DNA of 64,000 bases, taken from assembly GCA_018806985.1 (NCBI GenBank), contig JADANN010000432.1:310001-374000 (forward strand). Reading direction: 5' to 3'. A program made the translations under genes and the position numbers. The notes under the pieces were generated by a model. The model was not told the DNA's origin and searched no databases. It saw nothing but the letters and a program-made list of their open reading frames with translations. The DNA is from Angiostrongylus vasorum (Eukaryota; Nematoda; Chromadorea; Rhabditida; Metastrongylidae). Positions 47,516 through 59,149 of the stretch are shown here, piece by piece (position 1 is the stretch's first letter; every line of letters starts with the position of its first letter).

Positions 47516-49790
47516 TGTCATATGTCGTCCCGCTGATCAGCGAGTGAGTGGAGCGGGCGCCAGTAGCTTTCCATTTCTTCTTGTCGTGTGCAAAAGTAGC
47601 CCAGTGGATTCTGCTAGTTGTAGGGAATCAATGGGCATCATATATTTCTTCCAGGGTTCTCGTGAAGAACTCTGACTATAGGATCGGCGGTTCTCCTGCT
47701 GTGCATTTGACACCCCGAGAAATACAGTCCTTGACGGCTCTTGTCCATCACTTGTCGTTCATCAGGCCCACCTTATCTTCGACAGTCTGGGTTCGGAACA
47801 ACATCTTCGATTTTTGATCGTTGACGCAGGTTGGAGTTCTGGATCCCTTCCCTCCCTTGTATGACGCGGGATACTCGTGGTATCGTCCTTTCCAGGGCGC
47901 GTTCAATAACGCTGAGTGACCTTTCATACTGCTTAGGCCGCGACCATGTTTCTCACGCATACGTTAAGGGAAGAAGAATCGTAGATCCGAAAAGGTCGGC
48001 ACGGAGTCCGGTGTTTATTGCTCTCATCAATAAATCCTCGATATTCTTTAAAGCTCGCAAAGTCTCTCGCTTCCTCCTATTCAATTCTGAAGCTAAATCG
48101 TTCGTTTTGTAGATTTCCCGACCTAGACAAACGTAGCTTTTGGAGATATTCGTTCCGTTGAGCGTGAATGGGGCATACGAAACCAATCTGTTGTTCATGA
48201 ACATGGTTTTTTTTACTTTTTGAGATTTATTCGAAGACATCTTTCCAGGTGCGTTATCGAAGTCGGCTAGCATTCGTTCCGCGTTGCTAGCCCCTGATGT
48301 TGTAAGAACGATGCCGCGAGAAAGGTAAACATGATGTAATTGCCGAACACCCATTTTCACCCCCCATCTCGCCCTTCTTGAAACAATAATACGGTCTCGT
48401 TCGACTTCAATTCAATTGGAACCTTCCATTCCGACTGATTGGAAAGAACCGACTCTGTTGATTGATAAGGAGAGGTTTCGTAGGTGTTCAGGTCTAATAC
48501 TGTCAGGACCATGTGTTGTTCAATTCTTCACCGACGAAGTAACATGTTTGATTTCGAAAGGGAGAACCGGTGGTACAACATATTCGTCCTCCCTTAATTC
48601 ATATGAGGGCAAGAAGATGTGGCTATTGAAAGGATCTGAGTATTAGTCGTAAATGACTTTCTCCACTGCTTTTCTTCAAGCCGTAACTGTTCCGTCTGGG
48701 CGTCGGACTGCAGTGATGTTGTTCTTGTAATTGGCAAAGCTTCGGAGTGGTTTTACGAATGCTTTTCCCAGCCTCTGTAGCGTCGACCATTACTGCTGCT
48801 CTTCTCTCTTTAAGATCTTCTTTTATCGCCTATCTGCATTGTTTTGCAAGTTTGGACGTTAGATCGCGGTTGCCTGCAGCTCGTTCGATTCCACGCTGGC
48901 GTATAATTCGAGTGTTTCTGGAGCCAGACGTCTCTTGGTGACTTTCGAACTCTCAGCTTTCACAGCGCTAACGTGAAGATGTCGAATGAGCCGATCGTAT
49001 TCCTCGTCGATCTCATCGACAACGACACCTTCCCCACAGTCGACTAATGAATTGAATGAGTCCCAGTTTGTGGTGGTTCTGGGACTTCGGCTTTTGAACT
49101 TAGCGGCTTTTTTCTCCTTTCCGCGAGAAATAGAATCTTGCACGAAGGAGGCGATGGTCTAATGCCGTGTCGAATTTTGGGACAACGGCGGCATAGGTTA
49201 GGCATAACCTTTGGTTTAGTACGATGTGGTCTATTTCGTTATGGTACTCTCCATTGGGAGAGTCCCACGTCCAGCGTTGAGAGTGGTGCATCTAGAACTG
49301 CGATTTGCCATGAAAGACCTTAGTCGTCATGGTAAATTCAGACAGCGGCTCATTCTGCTCATTCCATTCCAATCCACTGGTCCTAATGTGACGTTCCTTA
49401 GACGTTCTTCTTGGTCCAGTTTTAGCGGTAAAATCTCCAACGATGACCTTAAATAATGTATGTTCTTCTCTTCAGAACTTCTCCAAATCCATGGAGACCG
49501 CTTACGCTTTGCCTTATCACAGCTTGATGCCTGTGCATAAACGATGTAGCAGCCGCCAGAGTCCGGTTTGAGTTGTTCCTTGTTCGAATTAATCGATTTT
49601 GATGGCCAAACTCGTGCTGATGAGAACGCTAGCGCCGACGACTCCTCTATTGTCGCATGTTCCGAGTACAGTTCTTCTCCCATGATGTAGACGGCGTTCA
49701 ATGGGTGGCGTCTTCTCGATTCAACAAGTCCGATGGCGTGCACGAGCAATGATAAAAACAGATCAATCTTCATAAAACATAGCCTATAGT
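47516..49790 (-). mobile_element. RTE-type LINE copy R3, decayed
   Basis: Minus-strand copy similar to R1 over most of its length: endonuclease pieces at 49773-49327 and 49291-49100 (WTWDSPNGEYHNEIDHI), linker at 49143-48859, RT at 48360-47953, and the 3' end at 47516. Frames are broken by stops and deletions, and the FADD region is altered. Confidence 0.88.
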
Positions 49791-49794
49791 GGCT

Positions 49795-50265
49795 TTAATA
49801 GGGATTAGGTGCCGTTGAACCCACCGTTTCTGAAAATGAGGAACTGATACACGGTTGCAGTGTAGAAGTGGTTAAGTAGAATAAATCTTTAGCAAAGTAT
49901 GCAGATTTTGTCACATACTCGTCATCGGCGGAGCAATCACTTCTTCTGGCCTTTCATTGTGAACCATTTTTTTTGAGGTTTATAAGCTTTCAAGCCAGCA
50001 GTCATAGGGCTGCAGAACATCCTTACAAAGTCGGATGAGGCATGCCACTATGGGCTAACATTACTGCAGTGAGACTTTCAGGACTTAGCTGTAGCATGTG
50101 GCAGTATGACCATATTTCGCAACTGCTTAGCTTAAATGTGTACTCACAGGCTTTTTGAGCTACGTAAATTCAATCAGCTTCTTAGACCTTTTATGGAAAA
50201 TGGTATCCATTGGCTAAAAGAAATCGTTCCAAGTAATTAAAGAGAGAGTTACTTAATAGCTTCTT
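49795..50265. other. Gene-free stretch
   Basis: AT-rich with no supported exon, RNA gene or repeat family. Confidence 0.4.
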
Positions 50266-50270
50266 CAATA

Positions 50271-50317
50271 GGGTTTCAATATCTTTTGAATCCGTTATTC
50301 AAAAGATATTGAAACCC
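50271..50317. repeat. Perfect 21-bp hairpin
   Basis: GGGTTTCAATATCTTTTGAA(T) at 50271-50291 is exactly complementary to 50297-50317 around a 5-base loop (CCGTT). Outside it, CTTCAATA and AATTGTTGAAG extend the stem imperfectly. It could be a palindromic transposon, a small-RNA precursor or a structural hairpin. Confidence 0.85.
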
Positions 50318-50639
50318 TTTAATTGTTGAAGATCTTTTCAGCCAATAGTTTTCAGTTCGCTTAAAAAAGTAATAGTAGGTTAACGGTACGTAAAATAAGT
50401 AAGATGAGTAAGCCAAGGCTTCGTAGCACAACCCCAGTTATTGTGGCATTAGTGTTGCAACGTTTTGCCAAGTGTTGTTATTGAAGTCCTTCTTTCAACA
50501 ATTTTTTTTTGATGCGTTTGCTGAAGTTTCCACGAGATTTCATTGTTTAATTGGCAATACTTTTGTGCTGTAGTCGTTTCAGCAAGACTGAAGACGTTGT
50601 GGTAGACGACAATTTTTTTTTGCTAAAGCGAAAAAGTTA

Positions 50640-50892
50640 TCGTAACAATCGTCAACGCTGTCCACCAATCCACGTGGGAATATACTAGCCCGACTATCGC
50701 CATGATTACAAGGAGAATCGACTCGACCAGCATTCCACGACATTCATAAAGAAGAGAAATCGTCAAGCAGCAGCTGAAACAAGATGCGAAATGCTCGAAG
50801 ATCATTGTGGATCTTTGATGCGAGGAAACGAATCGAATGGAAGAGTGCTTGGATCTGAACAGTAGATGTGGTGCCGAGTGATGTGAAATAAA
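50640..50892 (+). repeat. tRNA-derived SINE family C, copy 4 (5' truncated)
   Basis: Begins within the body (CAACGCTGTCCACC) and ends with AAACGAATCGAATGGAAG and GATGTGGTGCCGAGTG blocks. Confidence 0.7.
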
Positions 50893-51224
50893 AAATGTGA
50901 GAACCAATATCGTAACTATCCCTGAATACCAATTATGTTTCGAAAACTACTAAAGAGCTTTATCTCGATTGTTTAACTAATGCGAATGTCGTTAGTTGTC
51001 TTCATCCACTTTTTGTAGTACATCACAGAGCAATCAGGGTGTGGCGACTAGGGGTACAAGACTCCCTTAGGACGACCACCCTAAGGGTTGGATGGACTTA
51101 TTCGTAACTAATGTCAAACAGCTGTCCTAGCGGCTGCAGTTGTTCTACCGGTCGCGGTGTGAGACTCGCACCTGCCACGATGCTTGAATTAAACCACAAC
51201 CATGCACGACGATTTCGGGGCAAA

Positions 51225-51296
51225 GAAACGAATGGAGCCTGTGCAGGACTCCGCACAACTCGTTAAGGCGGGCAGCCCAAGTATCTAATTAAGTAA
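51225..51296 (-). repeat. Repeat family A end fragment
   Basis: CACAACTCGTTAAGGCGGGCAGCCCAAGTATCTAATTAAG resembles the family A end in reverse orientation; the rest is missing. (The quoted text spans the end block only in part: key words are GGGCAGCC and CAAGTATC.). Confidence 0.4.
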
Positions 51297-51320
51297 CCAG
51301 GAAATAGGTCGCTTTTTTAT

Positions 51321-52085
51321 ATGAAGGAAGTCTACAGAGACAGACTTCGTGATGCCGATCTCACTGCCATTCGTCCTATTTACATAGAACGTATTCATCA
51401 AGTTTCTGCATCACTCGAATGTCTTCAAAATGTTAAATTATTGTTGTATTGTGGGCGTTGAGTCTTCCACGGCATCCCAAAAGTCCTAGTCTCTGGAGAA
51501 TTATTTGGATTATCGGCATCAGATGGCTGTCGCCTAATGTTGGTAGGTGTCCATCATTTTGTCCGCCATGAGTACTACCTCCAATATGAAATTTTAACAA
51601 CGATTCGAGCACTTTGTGTTCATGAGCACTTTCTTGGCCTATACTTTAGTGATATTTCCAGTTCCTACCGTTACCCTGTTTCCAGTTTTAAATTTATGGA
51701 TCGAAACTGTGAGATTTTCATGCCAATAGTGGCACAGAACGAACATTGTGCAGGTTTCCTAATGAGACATATTGCAAAGTACTCCTTAAGAAACTTACCC
51801 CACCCTGAACAACCAAACTTTCCTATAGTTCCCACTATCAGAGCTCATTGAGATCATTTGGAACGACGAAATGACCTCGTATCACTTTGGAAATCATCAA
51901 GCATTTCTGACCCTTTAGGAAGACATAACAATGAAATTTCGAAGAAACTACTCTCCATATTTGTTTCCGAAGGAGCCAAAAACCACCTTATTCCTGCATT
52001 TATAAAATACGGCAAAATGTGTTCTATCTTCGGGACTACAAGTTATGCCTACGCTGGCCATGAGGCCACGAATTTCCCCCATTAA
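51321..52085 (+). pseudogene. Unrecognised intronless ~255-codon frame with two in-frame TGA codons
   Basis: One reading frame runs from ATG at 51321 to TAA at 52083-52085, broken only by TGA near 51459 (after ..LLLYCGR) and TGA at 51849 (after ..VPTIRAH). The three parts continue the same style of sequence: RDADLTAIRPIYIERIHQVS, then HFVRHEYYLQYEILTTIRAL, then KNHLIPAFIKYGKM. Outside these two sites the frame is open. Both stops could be CGA-to-TGA changes, which fits a decayed gene or element ORF, but recoding is not excluded. No family, catalytic motif or membrane segment was recognised. Repeat A debris lies just upstream and an AT-rich stretch downstream. Confidence 0.45.
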
Positions 52086-52089
52086 GGGA

Positions 52090-52780
52090 TCTGAAACCGG
52101 TTAGTCGCCAGGTTGCGTGGCACGTTCCCATTTCGAGGACACGGGTTTGAACGTGGGCTAAAAGTCATTAATTCAGTGTTCGCTTTATGAGCAAACATGA
52201 AGTTGTTATTACAGCATTTATTCATCCAGAACAAACTGACACGCAATCTACTAAGCCAAAAGACTTTTGTAATCTCTCTAGATAAATCTTAATGCAAAGA
52301 CTTATGCGTACCGAAACTGGCCTGTGGTCTAAGTTTTCCAAAAATCTCAGCAACATCGTACTTACGTAGAGTTTACTCGAGAATTTATTGATGTTTCGTA
52401 ATTTCTTCGTCTTATAATATTAACATCTGCCCACTTGTAACTATATAAAGACATAGTGATTTATTCGTAAAATATTTCAGCGGCAGAAAGTTATTCCGCA
52501 TTGAAACGTCTGCCCACCAGGGGTTGCCTATAACTACCATCACACTTATGAAATTATTGCCCTCTCTTTTTTGCTTTCTCACTTAGAATTTGAGCTTGTT
52601 GTGGTAGATTTAAGTTGTCGAACTTTTATACTTCATGAATCACGGTCTCACAGTATCGACGTATATCAGCAGCAAAGAGAAGATCACTCCTTATCAAAGT
52701 AACAAGTTAATAACATATCATAACAACTTCGTGTTAGTTCAATAATCAGGGTGAATACTGATTATTCATTTCAGTGTCAA
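52090..52780. other. Gene-free stretch
   Basis: AT-rich, no supported feature. Confidence 0.4.
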
Positions 52781-52784
52781 AGGA

Positions 52785-52866
52785 TAGCAGACAAGGATCA
52801 TCCATCGTTATTTAAGGTTACACCTATTAGTTATGTAGACGGGCCAACGGATAGGAAAACGGTTTA
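52785..52866 (+). mobile_element. PLE reverse-transcriptase fragment
   Basis: The plus frame reads DHPSLFKVTPISYVDGPTDR, which corresponds to the NPSSFKVRLIISCVGWPTD block of P1. It is cut off by the family E fold-back at 52872. Confidence 0.6.
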
Positions 52867-52871
52867 TAAAC

Positions 52872-53262
52872 ACAACGATGCTGAGATATTTGCAAAACTC
52901 CGGACCACAGGTGTTTAGGGTGGGGAGCGAACGCGTTACTGTCCTTTCCGGGGAGTAACGCGTTCACCACCACACCATGCGGGTCCTTCGTTTCGCCTGT
53001 CTCTCAGCTAGTTCTATCGATCTCTACCATCAGCAATCACCCGTCAGCGGGATTGATCTGGGGAGCGCAAATCGGCAATGAATCCAGTTAAGCTGAGGCT
53101 TTTAGTTATAATCACAATGTTAACCGTTTTATTTACTGCCTACTGTTTTTTAATGGCAGGGTATAATGCAATATAATAGGAAAGGACAATAGCGCGTTCG
53201 TTCCCCACCGCAGATACCTGTGGTCCGGAGTTTTGCAAGTATCTCAGCATCGTTGTAGTTAT
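52872..53262. repeat. Fold-back SINE, family E, copy 4
   Basis: The left arm from 52872 (CTGAGATATTTGCAAAACTC) is mirrored at about 53180-53262 (GGAGTTTTGCAAGTATCTCA). The middle carries GATCTCTACCATCAGC. Confidence 0.8.
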
Positions 53263-53469
53263 ATTTTTGCATTATATTATAGTTCGTTTTGCTACCCACT
53301 TCATTTTATATAACATATTATATTGCATATTATATTGTTAGAGTTCCAGGTTCACCTCTTCCGTTTAACAAGGCCTACTATCAAAATATGCGTATCTGCA
53401 CTATACAATGGCTTTCCGTAGCCTAACAGTGTATCACGTCATTTTTTTCATCCTCGCACAAAAGTTTGG

Positions 53470-53600
53470 TAGCAATTCGCCGAGTCCAGAGTGATTGGAA
53501 CGCTTGATGAGCCCGGATCGCAGAATTGAACCAGCGACCGGTATAGTGTACAATGCAGAGCACCTCTCCCTACTGCGCTACATGCATCCTAGACATTCCA
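53470..53600 (-). repeat. tRNA-like SINE fragment, family H
   Basis: On the minus strand: ATGCATGTAGCGCAGTAGGG (box A-like) and TGGTTCAATTCTGC (box B-like). A related piece lies at 58565-58620. Confidence 0.5.
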
Positions 53601-53644
53601 TTACATACTTAGATCCCCAACTGAATTCTTTCATAGTATTCTTC

Positions 53645-53790
53645 TTGGGCAGACACGAGGTGTTATTTTTATTCTTTATTCACGAACAAGCTGACGTTTC
53701 GGCGGATTTCGCCTTCCTCAGAGCCTTGAAAGATCAAGTTGACAGCAATCTATTCAGCCAAACACCTCCATAACCAAACAGGTAACCCTG
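53645..53790 (-). repeat. PLE terminus with hammerhead-like motif
   Basis: Minus-read motif CTGAGGA-A-GGCG..CGCC-GAAAC-GTC at 53690-53725, in the same context as the P1 termini. Confidence 0.65.
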
Positions 53791-53794
53791 CGTA

Positions 53795-54890
53795 GGGTCG
53801 CGTATAGTTTACATGAACTTCAAGATAGACTCCGTAAAAAAGCTAGAGATGAAACGCAGAATGAATTCTGAAACTGAATCCTTTCATTTAACCACCATGC
53901 GACACAATTCGCGAATCCCAATGTTATCAACCAGAAACTGGAATACTTTTAGCGTCCACCGATTCATTTTCACCATCTGCGTAATGAAATCAAAAAATGT
54001 TCATACATTGAAAACTACTAGACAGGTAATCAGGTAATCGAAGAGACAGTGTAAAAGCATCTTTATAATCAGAGCATTCAGATCTGCAGTATCATTGTAG
54101 TTTCACCTCAGTAGTGTTTCAAGATGATGTTTCAGATGTAGAAGACTTAACAATTTCACTGAATTCATCATTTTCCCCTTGCACTACATCAGTAATATCC
54201 TCATGCTTGAACGACGTAGGCCTAGGTGTCGAGCTGGGATCCACTATGAAGGATTGCAATTTTCCAGTAGGATTTCATGAAGCTGAGATAAAGTTCAACA
54301 TTTCTCTTTAGGAACCCAGCAGCCATAAGAGAACTCGAAACACTACATATGGCTATCTCCTCGTGAAGCACGGTAAAAAATGTCTTTTATCAAGAGCCGA
54401 GGGTGATTGAGCAAGTCTGGAAGGCCACAGAGATAAATGGAGGGTTCAGAAGTGACGGCTCAAATAACGCTCTGTAGGAACACACGTTTCTGAAACAGCT
54501 GCTTGACAGCTTTTATTCCTCGACCAGAAAAGCAAAAAACCGAAAAAAATCGCGGGAAAAAGTTGCAGAACAATTAGGGCACTGAGTTGTCGATTTAAAC
54601 ACCTATGATAACACCCTATAAATAACAACACAAATTCGACTCAAGGTGTCAAACCCTATACAATCCAATAGAAGCTAATAATTGGAATCAGTGCGAGTGC
54701 TGCTTGCCATAATGGTCACCAAACCAGTCTAAAATTAGAAAAAGACGAAATATTCGGAAGTTGACAATAGGGACTGCCCGGTGATAGCGACTTGTTTCCC
54801 TCGGACAGTCTACCCTGCAGAATTCGGGATCATTATCAGCCAGCATAAAGCGTAGCAATATTTCAGAATCGACTCTCCTTTAACCTCGGT
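53795..54890. other. Unassigned stretch
   Basis: A short plus frame near 53812 (HELQDRLRKKARDETQNEF) could be a PLE N-terminal remnant. A 65-codon plus ORF at 54114-54311 has no motif or clear splice context. Otherwise nothing is supportable. Confidence 0.3.
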
Positions 54891-54894
54891 ATGA

Positions 54895-55030
54895 CTTATC
54901 AACATGTGTTTAAATTGTTGAACTTACACGAGGTTGCTCACAACTTTTATTCGGCTAGAGTTTCGGCGTCTTCGTCTTCACCAGAATCGACGATGCGGAT
55001 CGATGGTCCATGGTTGTTCGTCTACTCGAT
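54895..55030 (-). repeat. Family F terminal repeat fragment
   Basis: GTGTTTAAATTGTTGAACTT and TTACACGAGGTTG at the outer end, with TTTCGGCGTCTTCGTCTTCA inside, as in the left arm of the 44536 element. Confidence 0.6.
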
Positions 55031-55045
55031 GTGGAAAGGCCAAAC

Positions 55046-55350
55046 AATGGACCAGCGTGGTATGGTGGTGAACGCGTTAGCCCGGGCAAAGTGCAAAAAC
55101 ATGTTCGATCCCCACTGCAGACACCTATCTTTCGAAGTTTTGCAAATATATTAGCATCATTTTCGTCGTAGTTCGCATAATAACCTGCCTTGAAAAATTG
55201 TAACAGGCATTAATAAAAAGCGAACATTGTGGTTTCGACTATAGCCTCAGTTAAATTAGGTTCAATGCCAATTTGTGCTCCCCAGATTAGCCCCGTTGAC
55301 GGCTGACTGCTGATGCCACTGGTAAACAGAAAACTAACTGAGAGAAAAGC
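55046..55350 (-). repeat. SINE family E, copy 5
   Basis: GGTATGGTGGTGAACGCG and ATGTTCGATCCCCAC (box B) read on the plus strand, ending in the family's GCTCCCCAGATTAGCCCCG block. Confidence 0.65.
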
Positions 55351-55391
55351 GAACTGAATGTAACGGCTAGTTAGCTGCGGCTACTAGCGGT

Positions 55392-56399
55392 TCAGTGTAG
55401 AATATTAGCCACGCGGGTCGTTTGGTTGACGTATTGATCTACCGGCCTCAAACTTAGGTAATTAAACCGTTTAATACATAAATACAACACTAATAACATA
55501 ATAGTAACGATGGAGAAGTAATGAGAGGAATTACGTGAGTTAAAACTATGAGGTGCTAAGGCTAGTAGTGAAGTGAAGCTGACAACGAGATAATGGCATT
55601 CGAACATTACTACACCATTAATAAGTAATTAACACAATTACATTAACAGTAATAATGAATACTTACCAAGAAGTAACCGTTGGCTAGCCGTGAGGGATGC
55701 CGCGTCGCGTCTACCCGCGGCCGGCGCGGCGGCTGAGGGATACAGACGGGCCGTATTTTCCGCTGAACTAAGATTTCAACATTATAGCGATGAGTTGCAT
55801 TTTAGTGGATCAATGAGGACAGTGACTGATGAGTCATCTACGGAACACAGTCAGGCTGCTGGTCGTGGATAACGCTATGTCTGCAACGTGAAGTTTGAGC
55901 ATCGATGGGTGCCACCATTGCCTAAAAGTCAAGGGCCAGTATGATAATGGCTGGAAACTGATAAGCCTATAGCGGCTTAACAGAATACACAGCATAAGTT
56001 GGCGGCTCAGCGGCCTCGTACGCATGGCGTACATTGCGGGAGGAATGGTACATGCCACCGATGGCGTTGCAAACATAACGCATTTGGAAACAGCCGCCAC
56101 TACTGACATTGCACCGTAGACAAGCTAAGAAACTAGATACAGTAATCTTCTGATTACTGAAAGATGAATGTTAATGAATAAGAATGAGTGAGTATGACTG
56201 TGAATGAGTTGAGGTGATTGAGGATGACTAGGAATGATGTTTTGGGGAGCGGATTATTCGCGTTACCGATCGGGGGTAAGGTGAGTGAAGGCATGTCTCC
56301 GCCGTCGAAGGCACTTAGATTATATTGGCTGCGGGAGCCGCGTGCGTATGCAACCGCGGTTAATCTGAATTGTTGATCCTGGACTGCAGTAGACTGTAC
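55392..56399 (-). CDS. Cysteine-rich, probably single-pass membrane protein (partial 5')
   Basis: Five minus-strand exons agree in phase: 56267-56399, 55982-56124, 55842-55921, 55667-55767, 55392-55609 (TGA); ~224 aa. The first donor is GTAACG and the fourth a perfect GTAAGT. Three of the four introns are only 57-142 nt. Exon 2 is Cys-rich (CLRCNVSSGGCFQ, YVCNAIGG), which suggests an extracellular or secreted part. Exon 4 is Ala/Arg-rich. Exon 5 has FSIVTIMLLVLYLCI followed by KRF and a short polar tail, as expected for a C-terminal membrane anchor. A further upstream exon with an RRRR site (about 56467-56555) fits in phase. No family recognised. GC-rich exons leave alternative frames open in parts, so exact exons are provisional. 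Confidence 0.5.
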
Positions 56400-56694
56400 C
56401 TAACTGTGTGAAATATCAACGTCGTTGGCTTCATTGTTTCGCAAGGAACTAGTAAACTGTTCCACTGTTACTCCTCCTCCTTCGGATAAGCCATCGTTGG
56501 TGTGCTACTGAAGTCAAACCTGAATCGCTACTGTGCCTGAAACACGGAACATAATTCACCGAGTAGTTTATAAAAAGTTACATTGCGGTGTTTGATGTGC
56601 GACTGTGAGGCGGCCATACATGGACATCAAATGTTATCGTTTAGAAAGATAGAGAATTTTCCCAGAGAGAAGTTCTCCATGCTGAAGGACTTAC

Positions 56695-56860
56695 ATGGTG
56701 TGGTGGTAAATGCGTTAGCACCCTTGAAAGGGTAACAGCGTTTTCGATCCTCACCGCAGACACCTACGGTCAACGGTTCTACAAATATCTCAGGACTATT
56801 GTGGTTGTATTCCACGTAACACCCTCCGGTGAAAAAATTGTAGTGGGCAGTAAATGAAAA
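56695..56860 (-). repeat. SINE family E, copy 6
   Basis: GGTGTGGTGGTAAATGCG, GTTTTCGATCCTCACCGCAG and CTACAAATATCTCAG, colinear with other family E arms. Confidence 0.65.
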
Positions 56861-56909
56861 GTTAACATTATTGTTTATTTTCAAAGAACCGTAAACACTG
56901 AAAGTTCGG

Positions 56910-58135
56910 AATCGTGCAGTGCGCAACGAACCTGAGATTAAGCGTAGATATGCATGGCCTGCCTATTCAGCATCTTATGGCTCTCATGAAAAGAAACCTA
57001 AACTTCTCGGTTTTCAGATGGTCTGAGAAATATAATGCACAAATTGGAGGGTTGGCAATGGTACAGCGGCTGGCATCAAGTCTTGTCATTGCGTTCATGT
57101 ATGAAATAGAAAACCCCGTCGTTGATCTCCAGCCGCTACTCTACCGTAGGTATGCAGGTGATTGTTTTGTCATCTTTGCTACTTAAGAGTAGATGGACAA
57201 ATGCTTAGAATTGTTGGACGAGCAGTCTGAGTACATTAAATTCATCCCGGAGAAACCGAAAGAGACCTGGATCCCATTCCTTAACGTTCAAATCAACTTC
57301 TCAAATAGCAGTTATATGACAAAGTGGTGCCGAAAACCAGGTAACAAAAAACGTCCTGGTTCATATCCTCTCTTTCCACCCTTCACACATAAAGAGGGCG
57401 CTCGTGAGAAATATGTTTCGAAGAGCCACCTCTGTGTCAGGGCACAATCAGGGGAACCAAAGGAGGAATCGCGCGACTTGGCTCGGTAAATAGCCATCTG
57501 CAATGGCTACGAAATAGTAACCCCACAAGACAAGTTTCGAAGGAGAGCGACACCCCCAAAACGAAGGGTTTGGCAGGGAACAAAATCCCGTTTGTCTTGT
57601 CCTTCATTATCGATGAAATAAGTGTAGCGATAAAGCGATGCCTAAGAAGGGCAGTGCTGAAGAAATCGGTAGCGATAATTGAAATACCACCGAACACTCT
57701 TTGTGCCAGTTAGTTCGTAACCACCTATACGACCGTCTATGTGAAACACAGAATTGCGTAATTTGCCCTTCTGGCAAGGATGGTGATTGCATGACTTCAG
57801 GTACGATCTACCTGGTTTCTTGTAGTACTTGCGAAGACGAATAGATCGCGAAACGGGGAAACTTTTATGTATCCGCATAAAAGAACACCTAGATGGCAAA
57901 CGAAAATCACAACAAGGCACGCCACTAGGCACGCATAGAATACAAAAAACATGGCGGAGAAGATTTTGATGTATAAGTCGCTATCCTTGCACAGCATCCT
58001 AAGACCCCAATGCGCAAATTTCTCAAGGCTTTTTGGATAAATTCCAAAAATCCGAGAATGAATAGCAGGGAAGAATGCCCTGAGATAACACGCGATTTAG
58101 CCCAGTATCTCAAAACTGATTTTTGATGTGGGGTG
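56910..58135 (+). mobile_element. Penelope-like retroelement copy P2, 5' truncated and decayed
   Basis: Starts within RT (56914-57186: IQHLMALMKRNLNFSVFRWS, IGGLAMVQRLA). The catalytic YIDD is changed to YAGD. A stop precedes the frame 57193-57489 (FLNVQINFSNSSYMTKW). The Cys linker and GIY-YIG region (about 57690-58100) is broken by several shifts. The element ends near 58135 in a block shared with the palindrome at 1030-1150. Confidence 0.85.
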
Positions 58136-58275
58136 GTGCAGTAGTCAACCATATGCGACTCTAAGCGGTAGCGGCTGTTCTTCCTCGATGGAAGGCACGT
58201 AAAAAAACGAAACGGGCAGACCTCTATGTAAATTACATAGTGATACGCAATATAATATAATAATATAATAACCAC

Positions 58276-58565
58276 CTGTATCACCCGTAGTCCCGTTGAT
58301 CGTCAAGTGACTCGAGCGGGTGCCAGTATATCTTCCATTTTTCCCTGTCGCGTGCAAGAGTAGCCCGGTGGGTTCTGCTCGCTCTAGGGGACTCGTCGAG
58401 CATCACATCTTTCTTCTAGGTTTTTCGTGAAGAACTCTTACCATCGAGTCGGTGGTCTTCCTGCAGTGTGTTTAACATCCTGAGGAATCCAGTCACTAAC
58501 GGCTCTTGCCCATCGGTTGTCGTTCATACGCATTGCGTGTCAGGCCCACCTATTCTTCGACCGAC
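58276..58565 (-). mobile_element. RTE-type LINE copy R7, 3' end only
   Basis: Strong match to the 3' ~290 bp of R1 (GTAGTCCCGTTGATCGTC, CGAGTCGGTGGTCTTCCTG). The 3' boundary at 58276 agrees with that of R1 at about 1468. Confidence 0.85.
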
Positions 58566-58734
58566 TTCAATGCAAAGCACCTCTAACCACTGCGCTACAC
58601 GCATCCTAGACATTCCGTAACAGACATGTCCTTCAAATGAATTGTTTTATTATTTATGTAAATGTATGAATCGCTTTATTAAGATGTGGTTGTACTTATA
58701 GAAAAAAAATTGGTGCTCGGACATGAAACGCTTA

Positions 58735-59146
58735 ATGGAGACGATAACCCGCTCTTCTTTAGGCTTCCGATAATTCTTTTCAAATTTCTTTACGACCCAT
58801 CCTTTATGTATACTGGACGAATCCCAACAATTCTCACATTCGATTCCTTTCTTTGCATTCATCATACACGAAAGCCCTCCAACTTTTTGCATGTGACTTC
58901 GACTGCTGCTTAAGCATTCTCGTTTCATCTTGAATGTCGTAGAACGGTCGTAAAGTCGATTCTCCCTTGTGCCCTTTGATAGCCGGGCTGAAGCATTCCC
59001 AAGTGCATCGAAATGATTTTTTTTCCCAGACAAGTCCGGTACGAATTTCCCAACCCCGATGGATGACAGGCTTGGTGAGCCAGAAGCGGGATCAAATAAG
59101 CATCGTGTTCGAGAAGATCAACATCACTACCACTGTGCTATCCGCC
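58735..59146 (-). repeat. tRNA-derived SINE family C, copy 5
   Basis: On the minus strand the head is GCGGATAGCACAGTGG. The body matches family C, with a decayed box B. Confidence 0.75.
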
Positions 59147-59149
59147 GCT

